Shown in pieces: positions 37,125 to 48,059 of a stretch of 64,000 bases of DNA (positions are counted from its first letter, which is position 1; each line of letters starts with the position of its first letter). This stretch comes from Cristatella mucedo (Eukaryota; Bryozoa; Phylactolaemata; Cristatellidae). The notes beneath the pieces were generated by a model. It saw only the letters and a list, made by a program, of their open reading frames with translations, did no database searches and was not told where the DNA came from. Position numbers and translations under genes: made by a program. The DNA lies in assembly GCA_009760855.2 (NCBI GenBank), contig WPIO01000001.1, forward strand, positions 6,607,001-6,671,000. The letters run 5' to 3'.

Positions 37125-37790
37125 GAAGGAGTGTTTTGCTGGCGTTTTCTATAGCGCACTCAAAGCCTAAGCGGCTTTTGGTGTGCCTACGGAGTAGCTA
37201 ATAGACGTCCTCTCATGCAACACATAAGCCAGCTGAGTCAGGTAGGCATTGGAAGAAGTGAGCAGCACGGAAGTATCAGCACCAGAATGCTGGAAAGGAT
37301 GAGCCAGAGTAGGTAGCAGGGGAGACGATATGGTGCCTAAGAATTGTGGAAGTGAGTTCCACGGTCTAGGACATTCAAAGCTAAAGCTCCTGTCACCAAT
37401 AGTCTTTTAAGTTAAAGAAAGGAATGGCTATTTAATTGTTCATAGAGGACCTGAGGAGGCTGAAACTGGCGCAGCAGCTCAGCTAGGTATGAAGTACCGA
37501 GCTGGTTTGGACGCACAAATACATGCTCACGCACAATTAACTATACGATTTAAAAAGCCATTGCCGAGCTGGTTTGGCCCAGCGGGTTAAGGTGCACGGC
37601 CTGACCAATATCTGGCTGAGGTCGTAGGCTCGAGCCCAGCCCTGTTGCATATGTGTAGCACCTGAATAGCGAATGTTCTCTTAGGGCGCTATACAAATGA
37701 ATGATATCTATTTTTATATACGCATAAGTAGCCAAGCCATGGTGGGCCTTGTGGGTCAGAGTAAGAATTTCGCTTGGTTACCCTTTGATC
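37125..37790 (-). mobile_element. second L2-like LINE family, split by a SINE
   Basis: The left part (37125-37495) matches the 24990-25890 copy (AGCGCACTCAAAGCCTAAGC, GAGTTCCACGGTCTAGGAC). It resumes at about 37728 with GTAGCCAAGCCATGGTGGGC. The interruption contains SINE-B sequence, with AAGTA on both sides as a possible target duplication. Confidence 0.8.
37563..37715 (+). mobile_element. SINE family B, best copy
   Basis: tRNA-like head GCTGGTTTGGCCCAGCGGGT then TAAGGTGCACGG (A-box), B-box AGGTCGTAGGCTCGAGCCC, then the tail TGTAGCACCTGAATAGCGAA and TTCTCTTAGGGCGCTATACA, which resembles the L2 hairpin. A second partial head (CCGAGCTGGTTTGG) occurs about 70 bp upstream. Inserted within a minus-oriented LINE. 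Confidence 0.82.
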
Positions 37791-38269
37791 AGCAGCTTTG
37801 TTGTGTGAGCATGCACGTGCCCACACAACAAAGCGGTGACTGCGCATACGAGTTTGTATGGCGTCAAGTGTAACGCATGCGCTTACTCAAACACTCACTA
37901 TCAACACAGCACACGTGTTTGTACACGACACATAGTACGACGTCAAGTGCAAATAGGCAGATCAATAACCGAGGCTGCTCATACACATACGAAGGGTCCA
38001 GTTGTATGATACATTCCACGGGGGGGGGGGGGTAGTGGGAGTACGGGTACACGAACAATAAGCTCAGCGATAGATCACCGAATCAAGGCAGGTGTCAGGG
38101 CTTAAGACACACTCTTAACTAACTATAACTCTCTAATCAGACTCTAATCCCGCGTACCACTGAGTACGCTCCAATCATAAGACCGAGTAGTGCTTATGCA
38201 CAACAGAGGCACGTGCGCACATAAGAGTACCAAGGAAAATCACTTACGCATATCACACACATGCATGTG

Positions 38270-38398
<129 letters not shown>

Positions 38399-38589
38399 CT
38401 GTGATACATAGGTACTCTGCAAAGGACAGAGGCTAATATAGCAGTAGTGTCTGCCAGGGAACAAGGCTAATACAGCAGCAGCAGATAGCCGTGCCAATAC
38501 CAGCTGTCAGACAGCCTCTAGGTTGACTGAGGCTCTAGTGGTGGCTGCAGCAGCTTATCTGACAGGCAGCACTGCTGCTCCGTTCAACT

Positions 38590-38740
38590 AACAGTAAAGA
38601 ATGGCTGATCCAACAGCCTCATTTGTATAGCAGCAGAAGAACCCGAAGAGCGGCTCACTCAACTGCTCGCTGACCAATAAAAAAATTGCCCGAAGCAGGT
38701 ACCATGCTAGTGGTCTGGATCATGAAGTGCAAGAAGCACC
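38590..38740 (-). mobile_element. SINE family A fragment
   Basis: Reverse of the SINE-A end (GGCTGATCCAACAGCCTCAT, TTGTATAGCAGCAGAAGA) with a decayed body. The head is barely recognisable. Confidence 0.6.
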
Positions 38741-39599
38741 TTACCCTTGGGCTGAGACTGGGGGGGGGGGCCTCGGCACAAACACGAGCCATCGACTTTA
38801 CTCTGGCTACGTAAGAATGCCAATGCAGCAATGGCTAAACCAACTGTGGGATTTGCACACGTCTCCAGCTGGCCAGCCCAGCCTACTGTAGCTGAGCTAT
38901 TGCTGCAATCTTTCACACATAGGAAGGCTCTGAAAGATTGCTGTCTTAGCTTCTCGAGCTTGTATCTCTGCCAGCGTTGCAAAGATCAGCAAACAGGATC
39001 ACAGCTAAGCGATGTGGGGGCAAAAATCGCACGAAGTGAACTTTAGAGTGAGCAGCTGTAAAATACGGCACTAGTAACTCACAGGCACAGCAATTTGCAG
39101 CAGCCGGCCAGCTGCAGAGCGAATTCGCTAGGTCATTGCTAATCACTGACCCCCTGACAGCCTCCGGCTCCCTCTGACTTCCTGTCACAGTCCGTAGAGG
39201 AGTTCGGTACTACGAAGGGTCTCATAGCTTCGCTGAAGCAATGTCGAGCATCTCACCATGCTAATTCGTAAAGCAGCTGGTAAATTCAGATTGTTCCGAG
39301 TCTAATTGTAATTCACAGCTCTCCATAACGGTAAGGACTAATTAACGTTCCGGCACTGCGAGCCGGGCCTGGACGACTAAGCTTGAACTGTGCGATGCAG
39401 AAATGGGAAACTGATCTGAGCAACGAAGCCGAAATGCACGGGGAATGGGGCGGCCACAGTCGGATCACGCTGTGCAGCTCAATGCGGCCTGGTTGCCCCG
39501 CGTTGCCACTGATCGCCCAATCGGAAGGAGTCAGAAGCAGGGTCAACAGATGCAGATAGACCAGTGCACTTATAAAGATCCGTCTGAAATCTCAAACTA

Positions 39600-40260
39600 A
39601 GTACGTACAGTAAGCCGCCAGCCTGCCACCGAGCCGCCATGAAAGGAACCGGCTGCAGCAGGCGATATTAGCGGGCTGGCGATCTACGCTAACCAGCGCG
39701 CTCAGCAACCAGTGAGATGGGTGATCCAGGGAGACGCTCGCGTGAAGCAGGTGCTGGCACCGGCGGCATCGTACCGGAAGTAAGAGTAAGCCTCACAAGA
39801 GGTCGAGCTCGGCTGGCGGGTGCGAAAGATTTCACAGATTGCAAGTTTCAACAACAAGGCGAATGACAGCACTGAACCTCGGCCGCCAGCGCCGACATAC
39901 TCACCAAATTAAGGTCCAAGGATTCAGGAGCGGCCCCGGCGCGGCGGCGGCGCGCGAAGGCCGGCCACAATCGCGACTGTTACCCGCGAGTGCCGACCTC
40001 TCTCTGATGATAGCGCTGCGCCGTGCACACCGCCGTTCCGGTGTTCAGTAATTATTCGACCCTGGCCTTACGATGCCGTCCACCGCCTAACCTGATTACT
40101 GAAGCCCTAAGGTATCCGGCAAAGAGCGCACGCAATCGGCAGCGTAACTACGCGTTTACGTCACTAAGGCGTGCTGAGGAGGTGGAGCCGGCACGTGGGC
40201 GGGCCCATAACCGCTAATGCTAAGGCATTTTACCCACGTGACTCGACACTAAGGGGGAAG
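39600..40260. promoter_or_regulatory. CpG-rich candidate promoter between CAMTA and DNAJC11
   Basis: This is the most CpG-rich stretch between the two divergent genes (for example CGGCGCGGCGGCGGCGCGCG near 39935-39955). It contains an ETS/GABP-type CCGGAAGT (39774-39781), a CRE-like TTACGTCA (40156-40163), CACGTG followed by GGGCGGG (40192-40203), and CCCACGTGAC (40233-40242). Such a cluster is typical of housekeeping bidirectional promoters. Function is inferred from motifs and position only; no first exon was identified on either strand here. Confidence 0.4.
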
Positions 40261-40487
40261 CGCTGAAAACTACTTGCCCACTAGTAAACCTCGCGCGGCC
40301 TTACATCACCTACATTTTCAGAGTCTGCGGAAAGCTAGTAACAAAATAGGACATTCCGAGCGTATTATAAAATAATAAACACGTCGTAGTATCGTCCACA
40401 TTTCGGCGTTTTAAACATTGAAAAATAGTGTAGCGCATGGGTCGGCTCGCATCGTTTCTAGTTACAAGTAGCGAGATACGGGTACCG

Positions 40488-40730
40488 CAGTGGCGGAGCC
40501 GTGAGGTTAGTGGCAGAGACTTGGGCCGCCACCTAAACTAAGCCCCGAATGTCACCGAATGTACGAAATTACTGCCAACGTCCACTCGACGAGCAAGCTC
40601 CGAGTTTGTGTCTCTAATAAACACCACAATTGTATGGTATAACTTTTCAGCACGCGCCGGTCTTGCCCGGTCTACATGAAAATTTTTCAGGTTCTCCCCC
40701 CCCCCGATGACAATTCTCGCTCCGCCACTT
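40488..40730. mobile_element. hAT-like non-autonomous DNA transposon (MITE)
   Basis: The ends are inverted repeats: CAGTGGCGGAGC at the left and GCTCCGCCACTTG at the right (1-nt difference in the reverse complement). The flanks GGTACCGC (40481-40488) and GGTACGGC (40731-40738) match at 7 of 8 positions, as expected for an aged 8-bp hAT target duplication. CAGNGGCGG termini are common in hAT elements. About 242 bp, no coding capacity. Confidence 0.72.
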
Positions 40731-41019
40731 GGGTACGGCTCAAAGTTCATTCGCATAACGCCGCGTTCACTAATCGCACATTTTGACGATGTCCAGAGCG
40801 TACAGCTTATGGGAAAAACTAAGGTGACTAGAGTTCGGATATATTTTCCTACACGCTATTTCTTCGGCTGTGGCAGTTGAACCCGTGCTGGGACGCCTGA
40901 AGTCTTCCAAAGAAGAAACTCCTGCGTAGATCGCAAATGCGTGCCACACGCTTGCTCGGCTCGGTACATTTCCTATATAGTGTAATTCGACCCGACCGAG
41001 AAATTGTGGCAGCGGAACG

Positions 41020-41290
41020 GCAACACCTTTAAGTGTGGTGATGGAGCAGACAACTTACTGTCCCTAGAGGATCCGAAGGGCACGAGGAAGCTGAAACTGG
41101 TGCAACAGTTCAGCCAAGTATGAAGGAGCCACTCCTTGGCCTTGGCCTTGGCCCTGTGAGTCGCTATAAGAATTTTGTTGTGTATCTGTCGATCGACCGG
41201 CAGCCATCGCTGCTATTTAATCAAAAAAGAGACGCGCGGCTGAGCCTCGAGGGATTTTTTTTTACTTGCAACCAGCCACATTCATCACCT
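41020..41290 (-). mobile_element. second L2-like LINE family fragment
   Basis: Shares GAAGCTGAAACTGGTGCAAC, AGTTCAGCCAAGTATGAAGG and CGACCGGCAGCCATCGCTG with the 25.3-kb copy. It includes a TTGGCC triplication at 41137-41156 and a poly-T run. Confidence 0.7.
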
Positions 41291-41816
41291 ACGATAATGA
41301 AAGTTGCGTCAAAAAGAGGGAGGGAAGAAAATTGGCTAATTTGTTTACACAGCTGCAACATGTACTCCTATATTTAAAACTGAACATGCCTCGCTGTGCC
41401 TGCCTTTGGTGAGCGATGAACATGCATAAATAGAATCTGCCTGCAATTCTTAACGGGGCTTAATGTATAGTTATTATAAATTTAAAGATGGTCATCGCAT
41501 CAGTACGTTACGCACACTGCAACTCAATGTTGGTTCGGTAACCGGCGCAGACGAATATATTTCATAAGCGTTATTTATGCTCGTTTTATAAGAAGATTAA
41601 AAATTAAAATTTTGAAAATACGTTTTAGTTTTTACTTCCGTGCAGATTTTTCTCCATTAACTACGAACTTTAAGCTCAGCAGTCAGAGGGACGAGCGTAC
41701 CAACAGCTAGGTCAGTGGTCTCTCAGGCCCGCCTTTCAAAGAAAAGTTGGAGTTTTCCGTGATTTTTCACGGGTACAGACTAATCTCCATAAAAACACCG
41801 TGTTTCCGCTTACCAA

Positions 41817-42056
41817 AATGGACCGGCGAGCTTTCACGCGAATTGGGAACAAAAAGGAGCAAAGCGAGCCGAATATTATAAGTGTGCCTGTCGCCGACAA
41901 CAACGAGAAAAAGAAGCAGCAAAGCAAGTTATTCAGCGCCACCCTACCGAAACTCGACAGAAACATCGCATACGACAAATTTGACGACAGGAAAAGACTG
42001 GAGAGGAAGCGCACGAGCTCCGCGCTATCAAAGCTCAGCGAATGCATCAAATCGTG
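41817..42056 (+). CDS. hypothetical charged small protein
   Basis: From an ATG at 41817 a frame of 79 codons reads MDRRAFTRIGNKKEQSEPN, then KLFSATLPKLDRNIAYDKFD, DRKRLERKRTSSALSKLSE and CIKS before a stop. The balanced, charged composition looks protein-like, unlike the low-complexity frames around it. Just downstream, in another frame, RDKFENRKRLKIR repeats the motif YDKFDDRKRLERKR, as if an internal repeat unit had been disrupted by a frameshift. I do not recognise a family. It could be the remains of a retroelement protein, since LTR fragments lie next to it, or a single exon of an unknown gene. Confidence 0.35.
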
Positions 42057-42247
42057 ACAAGTTCGAAAACAGAAAGAGACTGAAGATAAGATTCGAGTAC
42101 TTGACGACTCAGATCGTGGTACGGAGCCTATGCCGGTGGGGCAGGCTCGCCAGCTAGGCTGACCTCACCGCTAGGTGTGCGGACGCTCAGGCCCGCATGT
42201 GATGCAACACTTGAATTTGCTTGAACTTTCACGTGCTAGTCGTAGTT

Positions 42248-42580
42248 TGGTTGGCACGGCAGAGAGCCAGCCGATGAACAACGCCAACAGTTTATTGCAC
42301 GACGCACGGAGCCGAGTGACGCATGGCTCCCTTCGCCCTCTTCTCCCACTCGACTCTCCTCTCCCCGACTGCTGCTGTCCCCTGGTCGACTCCGATGATT
42401 CATCTAGGAGGACCACAACTGTGAGCCGGCCGACCCTGATGGTGAATCCGCCATCTGTTCACCAGCGGGTTACCGGCCTATGTCCACGCCACATCGCAGG
42501 CGGATCACAGCTGTGCACCGCCCCCTCTCGGTGATGCTCCTACCAGCTGTTCACCAGAGGCTTATCAGAGGAGCCTGCAT
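42248..42580 (-). mobile_element. LTR fragment of tandem-repeat LTR family
   Basis: Reverse-oriented homologue of the 45140-45567 LTR. It shares CTCCGTGCGTCGTGCAATAA, the AATAAA signal (42291-42296 on the minus strand), CGGTGAACAG-type repeat units and an end like CCAACCA. The 5' part beyond about 42580 is missing. No internal retroelement genes are recognisable beside it. Confidence 0.7.
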
Positions 42581-45139
42581 ACGATCGAACTAGACTAGTT
42601 ACGTTGAAACCTAAAATCGTCGGAAAATATATGCGTTACTGATTCTTGCGGTCAGCTTTCGCAATGAAATGAGTTCGTCACTTTAGTCCGCGTTATCGTA
42701 CATTTGAAAATCAGCCAATAAGCACGAATAAGTTCAAGGAGTTCAGTTACAGTTAAGACAATGTTCACCGTTAAATGCGGGTAAGTCGCTACAGTAATCG
42801 TTGAATGAGTTCAATAGGTGTGCAACAACTGAATGCTAACGGCTAGTGGTATCTGATTCGGTAAGAATACTGAAGGAGGTTGCAATGCATTGCAATATAA
42901 TTCATTTAAAATGCATAGCAATGCTCGGCTATATGCCTCAGCAAGCAGACAGCAGCGTGAAAATCGGACCTGCTATAATGTTAGCGTCGTTTTTTATTCT
43001 AATGCAGTACAACTATGCGGGATTGAATTTAATCAAAGCTGTGAGTGTCAACAACAAGATCTGACGTGTATCTATCTGTGCAGGAAAAGGGACGCTGCCA
43101 TACATAAAGCGTACTTAATAAAAATTTCGATATAGCTGAGATCCAAATGCCACGATTGAATCAAGGACAGAGAGCCCTAATTGACTGGCAAATGTTAAGA
43201 CCTTCCGAGGTTTTAGGAGGAAATTGCCATTGAGGTGTGCGCTGATTGGAATCGCTTGAGTTTAGGAGTTATTTCCTGAATTGCCTTACAACGACCTCTT
43301 TGAGAGAGGCGGGAGGGGGGTCAGAACCTAAGGTTAAAGGCACAGTTTATAGGTACAGAATAAATCGCCGTCGCGACAGGAGCCTCTTGCCCGGAGAGCC
43401 TCTCCTGCACTCGCTGCTGCCATCGAAGACTTATTGAGACCTCTCAACTAATCAAATTGATGACCGCACACGCAACAGTGCTCAGGCCAGCAGGCTAAAG
43501 CACACAGTAATAGCCTCAGGGCCACCGGTTGGTGGGACCTACGTCGTAACGCGAACTAAATCATGCACAGGTAAGCATGCAAAGCGAACCGGAACAAAAA
43601 AATCACAAGTCCACTAGCGCCAATGGAAGACCTAGTATCGTAGACAAATTAATCTTTGGCTGCGACTTTAAAAATTTCATTCAGGGGCAAAGTCATTTCA
43701 GGCGGTAACCGTTGCCGGCAGCGAGTTACAGACTTTCTGTGAAAATAAGCTGAAGGCATGCTAGCAAAATTTAGTTCGAGCAACGGCGAGACGGTTGGAA
43801 GCCGAGGAGTGGGTGGTGTGATGGCACACTGCAGGAGCAATAAGGTCAAGGATAGACAGGCTAGTGCAAGCGAGTTGAGCAGCCTGTTAGCCAGACAGAT
43901 GATCCTGAAGAGAATTCAATTATCAACGTGGAGCCAGTGAAGCTCAGACAGAAGTGGTGTGATGAGGCCGCTATGCCGTTGACATTAGACCAAACGAGCT
44001 GCCGATTTGTGCACGAGTTGCAGACAATTAAGAGCGCAGACCGAGAGTTCTCAACAAAATGAGTACCAGTAATGTAGGCACGATGTCAGAAACTGGCAAA
44101 CTAGCTTGTTGTGAGCGGTTCCGTTGCTGACGGTGGTCGGAAAACTGCTGAACAATAGTTGGAAAGAAGCAGCCCACGGACTGAAAGAAAGCCCTGGCGT
44201 GCTTGCAGCTACATTCGCTTACCTGTGCACACACTTTACAATCGCCTCATTAAACTCTCATCGGTTGTCTATACCTAATAGGATGGCTACAAGCTTTTTT
44301 AAGTAAGGGTCTTTCACAAAAGTTGTGCTTGAAGTATTTGAATTATAGTATGGGAATATTTTTGAGAAACGAATACGACACGAATCCTCAAGCTGTTTCG
44401 TAAAGTTTTCTGAAATGACCGTCGGTCGACGGCGAAAAACCAGCCTATAGAAGGTGCAACTATTACCCATCTGAGGCTCAGACTTCATTGAGCCGGTAAT
44501 GTTTTGATTGACATCCGCTACGGGGAGAGGTAACTCACCTGCAGAGGAGAGAGGTTTGCCGACTTCACGGGAAAGGTGCCCCTGCGATGATGATCGACCT
44601 GTGAGCCAGAAGGATTTCTTCGAGAGGAAAAATCTGCTACTTGAGGGCGGTTATTCTAAAGGCCGTCTCCACCAGAGGACAAAGACTTGCGACGCGTCGA
44701 TGCCCACTGTATTACCCCGATTGGTCTCATTCCTTTCCTCGGCCATAGGCTAGGTACTCAAAGCAACAGAGCCATCTCACGATGTACTCACTCAACGATA
44801 CGACGTAACGCATATGCTTATGGTGCTTTGCGAGAAGACTACGAGGCCCAGGTGAGTCGCTGCAAAATCTGCAGATTAGAGATTATTAGAAAACTAAGGG
44901 ACATTTTCCTATTTTTATTGGTAGCAACGGGGCAGCTTTAGAAAGCGGCAAAATCGGTAAAACTGCAGCTAGGGTCAAACTACGGCAGCATTTTCAACTG
45001 GCTTCAATCTTTAAATGTTTCTCGGGACCTTGACATATAAAATGAGCAGATCTGTCCCGTTCAAAAATGACCTTTCGGTAAACGACCGCATCGGCTCCGC
45101 GGTCAGGTATACCTGTGTCAAGTTATGTCAAATGGGAAA
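42581..45139. other. intergenic DNA between two inverted LTRs
   Basis: Mostly unclassified. A possible diverged LINE tail of the L2-like type, minus strand, lies at about 43560-44060 (CAGTGAAGCTCAGACAGAAG resembles LINE C-terminal coding regions). A frame of 81 codons at 44508-44753 has no recognised domain. No gag/pol seen. Confidence 0.35.
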
Positions 45140-45567
45140 TGTTGGAGGGTGGTGTAATCCGATGATACGCCAGCGCTTGGCTGCTGCAAGCTGGTCCGGC
45201 CCTGACGTGGCTTGGACACAGGCCGGCATTGTTCCTCTGTCAACCTGCCGGTGAACAGCTGTTGGATGTACCATCGGGACGGGCCGGTGCAGAGGTTGGA
45301 TGAGTCATCGGACGGGCCGGTATGCAGCTGTGGTTCTACATCCGATGTAGATTGGACACAGGCCGGAATCGTTCCTCTGCTAAACCGCCGGTGAACAGAT
45401 GCTGGATGTATTATCGGGACTGGCCGGTGCGTAGCTGTGGTCCAGGAGCGGGACTCCAGGGGCGAGATGGGCGAAGAGAATCGTGCTTCCCCCTGCTCCG
45501 TGCGTTGTGAAATAAATTGACAGCATTGGTCGTTGGCTGGCATTCTGTGCTGTGTGCGACGGCAACA
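45140..45567 (+). mobile_element. solo LTR with two 140-bp internal repeats
   Basis: Begins TGTTGGAGGGTGG and ends GGCAACA, giving the TG...CA and TGTTG/CAACA termini of retroviral-type LTRs. About two copies of a 140-bp unit (TGGACACAGGCCGG at 45213 and 45353) fill the U3-like region. AATAAA is at 45511-45516, 51 bp before the end. No matching target duplication (GGAAA versus AAACT) and no adjacent primer-binding site, so it is a solo or rearranged copy. Confidence 0.72.
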
Positions 45568-45785
45568 AAACTACTAGTGGTTGCTCAGACATAGGTACCA
45601 GGTTGCCAGGTTGGTCCGTGCACACGTGATACTGGTACATGCCTCGGAAAGTCTTCCCTCGCACTTGTTCCAGCCTGCATAATTCACGGTGCACGGTGCA
45701 AACGCTGCAAGGCTGATCCGTCGCGAATTTAATGTTGCATCGCCTTTTCCCTTCTGTACACCGACTCCAAACCTTGCAGCCCAAT

Positions 45786-45996
45786 CAATAATAATAATAA
45801 TAATACAATTAATAAAACGCCCTCAGAGAGCTCTATCTCTTTCTAGGCGCTTTACATATGCTGCAAAGGAAACACGATCAATGGTCAGCGGTAGCATGCT
45901 CAATAAACAACAAGAATAACATGGTTAGGGGGTGACATGCACAGGGTCAGCATGCAAGTCTGGTTAGTGGCAGCATGCACAGTGTCGCAGGCATAA
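45786..45996 (-). mobile_element. L2 3' end copy
   Basis: Starts with (AAT)n, then the reverse hairpin CGCCCTCAGAGAGCTC...AGGCGCTTTAC and the UTR with CATGCACAGGGTCAGCATGC. No coding part. Confidence 0.88.
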
Positions 45997-45999
45997 ATG

Positions 46000-46689
46000 A
46001 CGAAGATCTTATCACTACTCTTGAGGTTCATGGATTCTCTCGGTACGACTCACTCATATAAAAACTCATCTCCACTCGCACCGCTCTACCTCCATTGCAT
46101 CGAGTCGTTTTGCTGTGCCTATAGCCGACGGAGTCCGCGTCTTCAGTTCCGATCCGCATACTCGCCCGGTACTCGCTTGGGACTGACATGGCGGCAGCCC
46201 CTGGCTCGATCCTGTCTTCCCTCAAGGCATGCGTTCCGCCCGTGTGGATAGATCTTCATGTGCATACCGGCATTACAGTATTGCACGTTTACTTTCACTA
46301 ATCGGTCGCATCCTTTCTGGCCCTACGTGGAGGGGCTCAAAAGAGATTAAACTCGCTTGGGTTGCTATACATTTACTCGAGTTTTTATCAACCGTTTACT
46401 ACTTACACTCGCTGCCTGTTATTACCATGCGATAACCAGCTCAGTGTGCATCGTGCACTAGTGTGAAAAACGTCGCTAATAATAGATTCCAATGAATGGC
46501 CGACCAGCTACGAGGACGGCGTGCTCGATAGTGTGTCAGTCTGAGCTGCAGCAGATTCCGACGGTTGAGAGCCCCTCTGCTGCGAGACGAGAGTACCGGC
46601 TTCCTGCAGGTGCGTACCTGTGCGAGCGAGGTCCCACGGACGCCCGCCGATGAGAATGCCTGTTAAGGTAGCGGACTGGCTAGGTGAAG
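46000..46689. other. unclassified intergenic DNA
   Basis: Nothing recognised. A short frame starting ATGGCGGCAGCC at 46188 is preceded by ACATGG and could be a start context (YY1-like), but the 38-residue product is not recognisable. Confidence 0.35.
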
Positions 46690-47135
46690 CGGACTGGCAA
46701 AGAATGAAGAGAGCTAAAAGTGAGTGACAGAACCTTGAAGTCGATGCGTTGCTTGACTGGGAGCCAGCGAAGGTCGGCGAGAAGTGTTGCGATGTGGCAA
46801 CGGCGTCGCTCACGACAGACAAGCATAGCTGCAGAGGTTTGCACAATCTGTAAGCGCCTGATTGCGCAGGCCGGTAGGCCAGCAAGTAGTGAGTTTCAGA
46901 AGTTGGGACGGGATGTCACAAATGCACGGACCAACTTAAATGTGGTATCCCTGTCTAAGCAAGCAAGAATTTTAGCAATGTTACGTAGCTGAAAGTTAGC
47001 GAACAAGAAACAGCTCAGGCAGACAGTTATCCACCCTGAGTATCGTGAATATGATGCAAACCCGATGTTCAGTAGGTTTGGAATTAGAAAATGATAATGA
47101 AATCCTATTCGAAATGGTCTCCTCATGCATGCACA
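46690..47135 (-). mobile_element. L2 LINE copy, RT C-terminal part
   Basis: Minus strand: the RT end region, with sequences matching 1150-1450 of the first L2 copy (CTGGGAGCCAGCGAAGGTCG, GACAGACAAGCATAGCTGCA). It lacks the 3' tail on the left. Confidence 0.85.
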
Positions 47136-47249
47136 CGGATTCCACTTTCTTTCGCATGCAAGCCGGCTGGGCTAGATTTATTTAATAGTTTCTGCCCGAT
47201 AAATATAGATTAGTGCTACAGTGTTCCAGGTGACCTGCAGGCTGGTCAT

Positions 47250-48010
47250 AATAATGATAATAATAATTACAATTATGTTAATAATACCTTTGCATAGCAC
47301 CCTCGCAGGTAGAAATCTCTTTCTAAGCTATAAAGATGCTGTAAAGAAAGCATTACTTAATGATTAGCGGTCGACGTTTCGCAATGTCATCAAACACAGA
47401 ATGGTTAGATGTGGCAAGCACAGGGTACTCATTTGAACCGAGGTCGTGGGTTCGAATACTGCTAGTGGGCGATCCTTTATTGTCAACTGCAAACGGTGAT
47501 GATAGCCGTTAAGGGTCTTCTGCCTCTATAGAATGGAAGCAGTTAAATCAGGTAACTTATTGATAATAATACTAAAAAATAATGTAGATATGGTTAGTAA
47601 CAGCAGGCAGTGTCAGCACAGATAAGCACACGCAGGACGAATCACAGGGATCCACTAAATGCTGTAGAAAAGCAGGTGAGTTTTAAGCTTATTTTTAAAT
47701 TTCGTCATGTCAATAGATGTCCTGAGCCAGACATAAGTGAGAATCAGGTCTCGTGAGCATTTGAACAAAATAGGCACGGTGTCCAACCGATTTGAGGTTT
47801 GTACGAGGTATAGCTACACAATTTGATTAAGAAAAGCAGGTAGGACGATGCCTAGCCTGGTGGGGGGTTGAAGAGACCTAAAATTGAGTGACAGAACTTT
47901 GAAGTTAATGCACTGCTTGATTGGAAGCCAGCACAGGTTGGTGAGAAGTGGTAAACGACAGACAAGCCTAGATACACAGTTTTACATAAACTGTAAGCGT
48001 CTGATTGTAC
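47250..48010 (-). mobile_element. L2 LINE copy interrupted by a SINE
   Basis: Left: (AAT)n and a decayed hairpin tail to CACAGGGT at about 47430. It resumes at about 47590 with ATGGTTAGTAACAGCAGGCA and continues to the RT C-terminal part (TTGGAAGCCAGCACAGGTTG). A plus-strand SINE-A fills the break. Confidence 0.82.
47435..47570 (+). mobile_element. SINE family A nested in L2
   Basis: GAGGTCGTGGGTTCGAATAC (B-box), GTGGGCGATCCTTTATTG and AAGCAGTTAAATCAGGTAAC mark a 5'-truncated SINE-A within the L2 copy. Confidence 0.82.
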
Positions 48011-48059
48011 ACACTGGTTGTTATTGCTATTATTACATATGAGTACATACATATAAAGA

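Noticed and set aside
39716-39780. ATG followed by a 21-codon frame ending at GTAAGAGTAAG, as a possible first exon
   Set aside because: Peptide MGDPGRRSREAGAGTGG does not match DNAJC11 or CAMTA N-termini, and the GTAAG overlaps the ETS-type motif; no supporting downstream exon.
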